DNA of 64,000 bases, taken from the NCBI RefSeq assembly GCF_020497125.1, contig NC_059075.1, positions 56,005,321 through 56,069,320 of the forward strand, written 5' to 3'. This stretch comes from Mauremys mutica. Taxonomy: Eukaryota > Chordata > Testudines > Geoemydidae. The position numbers and the translations under genes were made by a program. The notes beneath the pieces were generated by a model that saw only the letters and a list, made by a program, of their open reading frames with translations, made no database searches and had not been told where the DNA came from. Each line of letters begins with the position of its first letter. Positions within the stretch are counted from its first letter, which is position 1. Positions 22,637 to 31,400 of this stretch are shown here, piece by piece.

Positions 22637-24489
22637 TTAACACTGTCCTGTGGTGCAGTGACAGTTTTCACGGCCCCTGGTGACCCTCCTTCTTGTTATT
22701 TTTGATGAGGGGGGGATTGGAGTTTGAGGCGGGGGTGGGCGGTTGCAGATACAGTGCAGGGGGGCTCTGTCTTCCTGCCTGCGGTCCTGCAGAACATCAA
22801 CAAGGCGCCTGAGCGTGTCTGTTTAATCCCTCATTAGTCCAAGCAGCGTTTGAGTCGCCTGCTGGTCCTCGTGACGCCACCTGTCCTCCCGTTCGCAGAG
22901 TGAGCGGTGCTGCTGACTGAGGTTCTCCCTCCACTGGCTCTGCTGGTCCGCCTCGGCTCTGGAGCAGCCCATAAGTTCAGCAAACATCTCGTCCCTTGTC
23001 TTTTTCTTACGCCTTCTAGTTTGCGCCATCATCTGTGAGGGGCATGGTGCATCAGGTCGTGATACAGTTGCACCTGTGTGATGTCAAAAAGATAGTGAAT
23101 TTCTTACAATGATACATTTTTTAAACAAAGAAACATAGTCTACTCGGTGTCTGTGAACAAGAGTATGCACAGCACCTGTCTCATGCGCACTCACTAATGG
23201 AAAGTTCGATTTCTCTGAATGCGCTTTCATTGCCTGGGGTATTGGGCTGCAGATCAGAGAACCTTTGCAGGAAAGAAGAATTCGTGTAGCAGCAAGGCAT
23301 GGTAAGCCAAACATTTTTGGATTCATAGAAGTGAATGTACAGCTCTGTCCTCTTGATGCAGGCAATCCTGAAAGCACAAACTCGGCCCCTGTTGCACCCC
23401 CTCGCGGCTGTTCACTGGGAAAGATCCCTGTATGTTGCCACTCTGTAGACTGCAGCACGTGGCTGTTAAGTGAGGCTTCTTGTTATGCAAAGGAACAGTT
23501 AAGCGCTCCCATTACTAATAGTACCCCAATTACTCTAATTTCATGCAGGAGTGTGCGAGAGAGATCACCCTGAGGAGAGTCTCACGGGCAGAGAGAGTGC
23601 GCATGCTGGAAGAAAGCCACCACAACCCAGAGGCCTACTCTGCCATGCTCGTGAGGGCAATGGTCCTGGAGTTCCAGCTTATAGCATGGAAAGGCAAAGT
23701 GTGCTACCTCGGGGCACACGATAAGCTAGCTCTGCCAAGGAACCTCCTGCATAGACTTTCAGATTACCTCCAGGAGAGTTTCCTGGAGATATCTTATGAA
23801 GATAAAAGTTCCATCCCCCTGTATGTAGACCTTCTGTTCTCCTAATGTCTCTCCCTGTTTAATTACTAAAAAAATGTTAACTTGTTGTTCTTAGCTGCTT
23901 TTAATAAATAAATGTTAACTTGTTTAAAGCACTTACGGACTGATCCTTCTCCCGATTCAGGGTCCGTGGTAACGGCTGGGGAGGGTTGGTAGGGGATCTC
24001 AGTGAGGGTGAGGAAGAGATCCTGGCTGTCGGGGAAAGCGCCGTCGACTGCCTCGTCCTCCTCATCTTCCCCGTCCGCGAACATCTCCAAGGAACAGTCC
24101 GTCGACACTATCCCATCCTCAGAGTCCACGCACACTGGTGGGGCAGTGGTGGCAGACCCACCGAGAATGGCATGCAGTGCCTCGTAGAAGCGGCATGTCT
24201 GGGGCTGGGCTCCGGAGCGTCCGTTTGCCGCTCTGAGTTTCTGGTAGCCTTGTCTCAGCTCCTTGACTTTCACGCGGCACTGCATTGCATCCCGGCTGTA
24301 TCCTCTGTCTCTCATGGCTTTGGAGACCTTCTCGAAGGTCTTTGCATTCCGTTTGCTGGAGCGCAGCTCCGAAAGCACAGACACATGGCCCCACACAGCA
24401 ATCAGATCCGAGACTTCCCGGTCAGTCTATGCTGGGGACCTCTTTCTAGTCTGAGATTGCCTGGACTCCTCTGCTGGAGAGCTCTGCAT
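22637..24489 (-). pseudogene. Harbinger Myb/SANT-like DNA-binding protein gene, two exons, two nonsense codons
   Basis: Partner protein of Harbinger transposase; in studied elements it binds the transposon and helps bring the transposase to the nucleus and DNA. Exon 1 runs 24489 to 23937: ATG, MQSSPAEESRQS, then the Myb/SANT trihelix (DLIAVWG, SVLSELRSSKRNAKTFEKVS, QCRVKVKELRQGYQKL), CRFYEALHAILGG, an acidic stretch and DSQDLFLTLTEIP. The donor is GTAAGT (first intron base 23936). The acceptor CACACAG precedes 23073, and exon 2 (23073-22637) rejoins in phase, giving RRRKKKTRDEMFAELM and a charged coiled-coil-like tail. TAG at 24427-24429 replaces an expected Trp (TGG), and TAA at 22823-22825 replaces an expected Gln (CAA). 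No frameshifts were seen. ATTAAA (complement at 22569-22574) could be the poly(A) signal. Confidence 0.87.
23549..23845 (+). CDS. Unrecognised third open frame of the Harbinger element
   Basis: A plus-strand frame of about 98 codons ends at TAA (23843-23845), lying wholly inside the intron of the minus-strand Myb gene. It has protein-like composition: RRVSRAERVRMLEESHHNPE, AMVLEFQLIAWKGKVCYLG, LPRNLLHRLSDYLQESFLE, and an acidic end with SSIPLYVDLLFS. An ATG at 23543 opens the frame. Alternatively CATGCAG before 23549 could be a splice acceptor after a pyrimidine-rich run, which would make this a 3' exon of a transcript from the transposase side. I recognise no domain. Usual Harbinger elements encode only transposase and Myb protein, so this could be an accessory gene, a captured exon or chance. 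Confidence 0.45.
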   Translation, partial: ECAREITLRRVSRAERVRMLEESHHNPEAYSAMLVRAMVLEFQLIAWKGKVCYLGAHDKLALPRNLLHRLSDYLQESFLEISYEDKSSIPLYVDLLFS

Positions 24490-24879
24490 CGTTGCCGGTG
24501 CTGCTGAGCTCGCCCCGATGAGCAACCAGGAAATGTGATTCAAACTGTCCATACAGGAAAAGGAATTCAAATTTTCCCGGGGCATTTCCTGTGTGGCTGG
24601 TCAGAGCATCCAAGCTCCGACTGGCGTCCAGAGCGTCAACAGAGTATTGCACTGTGGGATAGCTCCCGGAGCTACTAAGATCGATTAGCATCCACACCTA
24701 GCCTAATTCGACATAGCCATGTCGAATTTAGTGCTACTCTCCTTGTCGAGGTGGAGTACCGAAGTCGAACTAAGGAGCCCTCTATGTCGAATTAAATGGC
24801 TTCCTGGTGTGGACGGGTGCATGCTTAATTCGATTTAACGCTGCTAAATTCGATTTAAAGAGCTAGTGTGGACCAGCCC

Positions 24880-25020
24880 TGAGAGAATTCTGTAGTACGG
24901 ATATAATTCCCTATTACATTCTGTAGTGTAGCTAGATAACTTATAGAAAGTTAATAATTTTCAAATACATTTTATAGAACTTTAGTAATCAATGCACAGA
25001 ATCCCCCGTGATGCAGGGTC
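24880..25020. repeat. Older TTCTGTAG-rich repeat, right part
   Basis: Continuation of the repeat at 20990-21080 beyond the Harbinger target duplication. It contains GAATTCTGTAGTACGG, ATTCTGTAGTGTAGC and TTTTATAGAACTTTAG. Right limit approximate. Confidence 0.45.
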
Positions 25021-25331
25021 AAAAGGAAGCACAGTGCATACTGCACATGATTTTATACCTTGCGGGGCTAATTCAGTAATCCATATGTGTAGTCAACATC
25101 CAGAAACAATATGGGGATTTGTAACACTTGGGCTGTATGTTCACAGAATGTTAATTATACTCATTCATTAGTTTTTCATTTGGAATAGATGTAGCATTGA
25201 TAATGTTTCTTGTATAACTTCCCCAAGTGTAATTTAATACAACAATTTTAAAAGGCAATAATTCTGTGTAAATTATGTGACCTCCATTTGGTGTTTGCCA
25301 GCTCCTGGAACTCTGGATTGAGCATCTAGGG

Positions 25332-25745
25332 CAGAAGTTCTCCTACTGTGGGTAAGGACCCCAAAGTGGGTTGCAAACCCATTTTAATGGGGTTGCCAGG
25401 GCTGGCTTAGACTTGCTGGGGCCTGGGGCCAGAGCTGAAACCCGAGACCCATCACCCGGGGCCAAAGCTGAAGCTTGAGCCCCACTACCTAGGACCGAAG
25501 CCTGAGGGCTTCAGCCCTGGGTGGCAGGGCTCAGCTTACAGGCTCCCTACTGGGGCTGAAGCTCTGGGGCTTCAGCTTTTGCCTCCCTGCCCGGGGCAGT
25601 GGGGCTAGGACTTTGGCTTTGGCGACCCCACCTGGGGCAGCGAGGATTGGACTTTGGCTCAGGATTCGGTCCTCCCTCCTGGAGTCGTGTAGTAATTTTT
25701 GTTGTCAGAAGGGGGTTGCGGTGCAATGAAGTTTGAGAACTCCTG
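25332..25745. mobile_element. hAT-type non-autonomous transposon with perfect 8-bp target duplication
   Basis: A 414-bp element with left end CAGAAGTTCTCCTACTG and right end AAGTTTGAGAACTCCTG; the ends are inverted copies of the hAT signature CAGGxGTTCTCAAAC. ATCTAGGG occurs immediately outside both ends (25324-25331 and 25746-25753), a perfect 8-bp duplication, the hallmark of hAT insertion. The interior is GC-rich with repeated CTGAAGC/GCTTCAG words (GGGGCTTCAGC, GGGCTTCAGCCC) and no transposase. The intact duplication suggests it is younger than most repeats here. Confidence 0.88.
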
Positions 25746-25753
25746 ATCTAGGG

Positions 25754-26823
25754 GGTCCTACCCTATAGACTACAACACCAGTGGCTACCAGAGGCCTCTG
25801 ACACCATTTCCCAGCATGCTTGGAATCAGTAATGGACACAGACTGGACTAGAAACTGCTGCTGAGGCTAATAGGGAGGCTTCTGTATGGGGTGGTTGAAG
25901 AGGAGCAGAACAGCTCAGAGAGTCTCTGATTAACTCCACAAAGGAAATCTTTGCACTGCTGTCGGATCAAGTGCATGGGTCAGGCAGGTCCAGCCTCGCA
26001 GAGACCAGCATCCAGACTGGCAGAGATCCAACCTGGCACTGGCTACCCAGAGCCAGATGACACATCCACATTGACACAGGATTTCACTGGTGGATCCCAG
26101 GTCTATGGAAAAAGGGACACCTGAGTCCTTGCAAACTGGGGTCCTTCTTTGGTATCTTCGGTCTCTTTCGCAGTGGGAAAGGTGACTGGATTTAACAGAG
26201 CAAGCTGAATTCTTGAGGAAAGCAGTGGAGTTTATGGGCTACATGCACTAGACCCACCTAAAACACATGGAATGGGGATGCAGGGCAGATAGTGCCCCTC
26301 TCTGATGTTACATTTTAATAAAGCTGCGGCCAGCCAATTAAAATCCATCCTCGTGACTGTCCTCATTCATATCCTGATCAAGTCCTGACAGTCTTTTATC
26401 TACCATCTGTGAAGCACAGTTCATAAGGAAAGATAAACCACAGAAGGCTCTGCCAACAGATGAAGATAGTTGAAGATACTTTGAGATCCTTAAGATATTA
26501 AAGATGAAATCATTCCAGTAAAGATATTCTAGTATTACAGTAAGTGACAGCACCAGAAATTCTTAACTGAATTCTAGGCTTATCATGTCTATTTGGATAG
26601 ACATATCCCTATATGTTACTGACAAAACGATAGATAGATGTACCCTTAAAGCAAACTGCAAGAATAAAGTAGGAGTCTTTGTATTTACTGTGCTACTGGG
26701 TGGGTGAGTGCTAATGAATAACAATGCTGATGAATGTACAGCAACATCCAAGTCATGTAAGAGGTATACACTTAACAGAAGTAAAGCTGAGCAAGAGGAC
26801 TTCAAAACAATTTCAAGGCAGTG
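25754..26823. other. Unannotated DNA, no gene recognised
   Basis: The GC-richer part (25754-26310) includes TTTTAATAAAGCTGCGGCC near 26311-26329, a polyadenylation-like signal that could mark an LTR end. No TG...CA boundary or target duplication was found. The remainder is AT-rich unique DNA. Confidence 0.4.
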
Positions 26824-27095
26824 TGGGTATGTCTATGCTGCAGTAAAGCACCTGCAGCTAGCCCACATCAGATGACTTAGGCAGCTATAAAATTGCAGCA
26901 TAGATATTCGGGCTCAAGCTGGAGCCGGGCTGTGGGACCTTCCCCCCATCACAGGCTCCCGGAGCCCAGACTTCAGCCTGAGTCCGAACAGCTACACTGC
27001 AATGTTATACCCTGGAAGCCCAAGTCCCACAAGCCCGAGTCAGCTGACATGGGCCAGCTGTGAGTGTTTTACTGCACTGGAGATATTGTCTATAA
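26824..27095. mobile_element. Long palindromic MITE (turtle hAT-like)
   Basis: The left part GGGTATGTCTATGCTGCAG and right part GTTTTACTGCACTGGAG are inverted relatives. The interior reads GGGCTCAAGCTGGAGCC on the left and GGAGCCCAGACTTCAGCC further right, again inverted. I know this as the abundant turtle palindrome starting 'agggtatgtctacactgcaataaa' with 'gctcaggctggagcccgggctc' arms. About 270 bp, non-coding. Target duplication not readable. Confidence 0.65.
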
Positions 27096-27585
27096 ATCTT
27101 TTCTCTCTATAGAGAAACAATGAACAAAACTCACAAGAAAGCTAATATTTTCCATCAGTGGCATATGATGGTATCACACTTTCCTCAAGAGTAGCTTTTT
27201 AATAACGCAGGGAATAGTTTGAGAGGATTAATTGAACTGATGGTGTTGCTGACCTTATGAAACAGAATGTTATAGCTCTGCTGATGTGTCTGAAGATCTT
27301 AATTGCTATAAACAATTTCCTTTCCATGCAAAAGGTTGCCAGACCTTCAGTGAATTACAGAAATCTTTATCTTACTTTTTTCCCCCCCAGCCCTAAAAGT
27401 TCTAATGTACCTGAATGGAACTTGATTTCTCTTAAGCCGCTATATTTTTAATTGTTCTCAGCCCTCCTCTTTCTATGGAGAAATAGATCTGAAACTGCAG
27501 CTCATACCAAACTATCATTGTAGACACTACTTAATGTTAGGGGACTCATCAGCTAATGAATAGTGTTATTGTTTTTTATTTACAG
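27096..27585. other. AT-rich DNA upstream of a candidate exon
   Basis: No repeat or gene recognised. The last 25 bases (TTATTGTTTTTTATTTACAG) form the acceptor discussed with 27586-27670. Confidence 0.4.
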
Positions 27586-27670
27586 GATACATCCACCAAA
27601 AGAATTTGAATGGCATGATCGGACAAGTACAAACTATATGAGCCGTCCATTGGATGAATCATTCACCTGA
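27586..27670 (+). CDS. Candidate terminal coding exon of an unknown host gene
   Basis: A strong 3' splice signal (TTATTGTTTTTTATTTACAG, ending 27585) is followed by a frame that is open from the second base for 27 codons to TGA (27668-27670). The predicted tail contains IHPPKEFEWHDRTSTNYM and then SRPLDESFT. The residue mix (charged, two aromatics, no low complexity) and the snug fit between acceptor and stop are what a last coding exon looks like. The other two frames stop after 7 and 17 codons. I do not recognise the protein, and no upstream exon of the same gene was identified here. No AATAAA lies close downstream. This is inference from splice signal and composition only. Confidence 0.42.
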
Positions 27671-28354
27671 ATTTTAGAAAAGGCTGCAAAAATCAGCACC
27701 TGAAAAGGTGTTTTTAAAAGAGTCCTTGTGGGACCTTTCTAATATTTTAAAGTAGTAGTCTTCAAAATAGCATATATTAGAGTCACATGTCCACGTCTAT
27801 GTTTTGGGAGCTAATTTTAAACTGACACATTTATCCACAATAGAGGCTACGCAAATGAAAAAGGGCCAACATGGTATGGGCACCCATTGTGACTCCACAG
27901 GTAAGGTTGAGTTGAGTTTTGCACTTAATGAAGAGATTCAACCTCGCCTTTACGTATGAAGAATACAGCCTATCCTCCCCAAACCCACAGCACTTGCTCT
28001 TTGGACACAGAATGAATTTTCTGAGAATTTATGATGATTTGGTTAGGAATGCTGCTAACAACAGTATTGATGTTTCCATAGGTGGCACTCTTTACACTGA
28101 CTCATTTTAAATACTCTGACAAGGTGTTAGGTGGCACTATGACACTGGAAAGGGAGGGGTGAATCCGCGTGACCAAGGGGTATCCCTAAGTGATACAAAG
28201 CCAGCATAATTGGCGCTATGCCATCCATTCCCACACTCTGTTTGGGAGTTTGGAATAGCCGGGAGTGGATGTGCCAGCAGAGGAGTCAGGTTAGAGTGCA
28301 TGTCACTCTACCACATTCTCCACCAGCAAAGCAGCTAATTACTTATTTTGTAAG
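27671..28354. other. Unannotated DNA downstream of candidate exon
   Basis: Could be 3' untranslated sequence if 27586-27670 is real. A 63-codon open frame at 27919-28110 has no recognisable motif and no splice context. Confidence 0.35.
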
Positions 28355-28470
28355 TTCTTTGGGTTAGGGACCATTTTCTGTTGTGTTTGTACAGTGCTTG
28401 GCACAACGGGGTCCGTGACAGGAGCTATTAGGTGCTACTGCAATACAAATAATACAACTAGGACTAATAA
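28355..28470 (+). repeat. L2/CR1-tail-like interspersed repeat, copy 1
   Basis: Contains AAGTTCTTTGGGTTAGGGAC, GTACAGTGCTTGGCACAACG, GGGGTCC and GCTACTGCAATACAAATAAT. This matches the very common sauropsid repeat 'aagctctttggggcagggac...gtacagcgcctagcacaatggggtcc...gctactgtaatacaaataa'. Other copies lie at 36425-36540 and 52025-52145. Its wording parallels the mammalian L2/MIR 3' end. Confidence 0.65.
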
Positions 28471-31400
28471 CAGTGGCTGGCTGCCAGTGTTGCTTAGAGT
28501 AGGGTTTTTGGGGGGAGGAGGGTGCACAGCTACTCCAGAACCTCCAGTTTAGCGCCATCTTCCATCCCACTGTTGTCTCAGCTGCACTGAATGTGAACTC
28601 AGCATACTGCAAGACTGAGCCCATTGTCTTTCAGATCACATGTAAAAATAAGGTCTTAAACACTTGGATTCATTAAACATCCTATGGCTGTTTTTTGGAT
28701 TAGTAGGGTTGTCAATTTCTGTGTCCTGTTGAAATTTAAATCTGGGTAATTGTTATATTCTGCCTACCCACATTTTTCTTGCTGTTTCAATTGGATGTTT
28801 ATATTTCTTCACTTCCTGTTTTAAGCTTTTGAACAGTGTTTTTGCAGGCTGGAAAACAGCTGCTGTGCTCTACCCTAGAGGTAGCTGATTTTAATAGTGA
28901 TTAAATGTTTCCTTCATAGCTAATATTATTAAATGTGAAAGCTCAGCCCACAAATTTTTAACTTGATGGCAATTTTTGCATTTTAAAGTTACCCACTTTG
29001 TTCTTGTAGCATTTGCAAATAAGGAAACATGTATTTTTAAATAGGTCAGAATATGAAAAAGGTTAGACAATGTTTTTACCTAAAGTACAAAAAAATCCTG
29101 CTAGATTAGTAAATGTTTTGAAGGTACCCAAACATTTTCCGGTGCTTCTGTTTTGAAATACATTATTTGCCTGCTTTCTGTTTTCTACTTGCTGCATAAT
29201 GACATCTGCTGGAAGAGGAAGAGGTCACTAATGAAAAGGTGTTAACAACTGAGATACAAATTGAAATCCAATCTGGACAAACGTATGTTCTAGTCTCTAC
29301 CAGTTACTGCCTGGAAGCATCATGTGCACTAGATAGATAGGTAGGTGAAAAGAGTATAAAGAAGTAGTACCTAAAACATTTGGTTAAGGAATGAATGAGG
29401 GAACTGAGGGAAAAGAAATAGATAAGAATGACCACAGAGAGAAAAATGTAGCAAGATCATTTTTGAGTAGTTATTAGGAAAGTATAGAGACAGAAAGAGA
29501 CTAGATCCTGTAGCCCATCTAGAGTTCACTATGCCTACATAAATATCCCAAAATATTATTTGCTTTCTTTTTGCTTTTTCTTCCTAGCACTGTAGTGAAT
29601 TTACAGTATTCTTCTAATTACATTATATGCATCATTCTTCTGTCACTTGTGAGAGAACAGTATATTCTCTTTTCCTGTTTTCAGCTCTAACTTTGTTACT
29701 TCTCTTTTGAATTGCTTAATAGTGGTCAGGGAACCACAAAAGGTTCACAGTTCAGTTTCAGTTTGGATATGCAACCCTATCCCCCCAAATATCCACATTT
29801 GATCTAATCTAATCTTGTAATGTCTTTTCTGAGATTGACCCCATTCATCTTTGGTCTTCAAGAGGAACCCCAAGCCTCTCTTTCATGCCATCTTCTCTTA
29901 ACATTTCTCCAAGAAGCCATTTTTTGTGGGTGGGAAGTTTGAGAGGCCATGGCTTTTGGTGTCCTACCACATGAAAGGGACACATTCTGATGCCAGATGT
30001 TGAGGAAATGCACAGAGGAGACCTCCCCCTTAGCCCATAGAATAGCTCCAGAGCCATCTGTGGAAGCTACTTCAGCCCAATGGCAGACATAGCCCACACA
30101 GCACATTATGTGGCGTCCTCACCATGGAGAGTTGAAATGTTGGGCAAGTAGTGGATCCCCCCTGTCTCTTCCAGTCCTCTGTGCAGTAACACACAAGGAG
30201 CTGTGCAGAGGGGGCTGTAGGTTTCCCCCACATATAGCACCTCCCTTACATGGTGGAACTTTACCCTTCTGCTGCACTTGAGCTTCTGTGGCCACAGGAG
30301 AATTGGGTTAGTTTTGCCATTAAGAACTCAGTGATGTTGTTTGTTTGAGACAAACAGATGGCTTGAAAAAGTCAGTGTAACTCTTCTTGTAGTGAACTAA
30401 GTTCTGAACCCAGTGAGCAAAGGGTGTTTTCAGAGTTACTTAACACTGCTCTGTCTTCACACTGTTAATTAACTTTAACTGTTGCTGCTATGTTAATACT
30501 TTTAATCAAAAAATTCAGTGATATACAAATAAAATGGAATGCCTGGTTACCAAAAAAAACAGATAGAGTGGAGCTTAAAATAAAACATTAAAGGTCAAAA
30601 ATACACAGAAGAACAATAAACATCTCAGTGATACAGGAAACAGTATAATGAAAAGAATATATACTGTACTACCAATAGAAGAGTAGTAAAGACTGCAGAA
30701 GTATTAATCAAGAGGGATTATGGTTTATGACTGGATTTGCCTTGAGATAGAGTGAGATATAAGCCTATCCATGTAATATATTTTTGTTTTTAATATTGTT
30801 ATTTACAGCCGTTGAAATGAATATTTAATAAAACAATTAAACACTTCCTCTCCTTTTGGATACAGTATAATGATTAAAACACAGAGGACAAAGGCCCATC
30901 ACTAATATTTCATATTTGTGGGAACACTTATTATTTTGACATCAAGCCTGAGTTATTTTTGAAAGCAAATAGAGAAACAAGGACTCAAAGCGCTTGGATT
31001 TTTCTTATACTGCTGTTGTTGTTACTGTATGCTCTGTGGCAATAAAACAGCTGATAGATTAAAATTCCTAGAATCATATAATTTGTAATATTTTCTTTAA
31101 GAGTGACTTTTTTTCATTAGGATATATTTAATTTCCCCTTTTTGGTATTTTTAGTTTCTATGATGTGCTGGGATTGAGGGGTCCATGAGACTTAGATGTC
31201 TCCTTTTTGTACTTCCCTTTCTATTCCTTATCTGTCACTTACAGCTGTGCTGTGCTCTTTCCCTAAGGTCTTTTGTTTTTCCTCAAAAAACAAACCCAAA
31301 CTCAGAACTAAGTAAGGAGATAGACACAGAGAGGAAAAACCACTACACCCATGATCAGGAAGTTTCTGAAACACCTACTTAAACAATGCTAAATACTGCT

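Larger units (their letters stand above)
21081..24879. mobile_element. PIF/Harbinger DNA transposon, defective, 3.8 kb
   Basis: The terminal inverted repeats are GGGTACGTCTACACTA (21081-21096) and the reverse complement of GGGCTGGTCCACACTA (24864-24879), matching at 12 of 16 positions. They are flanked on both sides by TGA (21078-21080 and 24880-24882), a 3-bp target duplication of the TNA type typical of the superfamily. The interior carries the two genes that define PIF/Harbinger elements: a DDE transposase remnant (plus strand) and a Myb/SANT-like DNA-binding protein gene (minus strand). There is also a third open frame on plus. Both subterminal zones are studded with TTCGA words. The transposase is doubly truncated and the Myb gene has two nonsense codons, so the copy is not autonomous. 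Confidence 0.9.

Noticed and set aside
27919..28110. 63-codon frame downstream of the candidate exon
   Set aside because: No splice context linking it to 27586-27670 and no recognisable domain.
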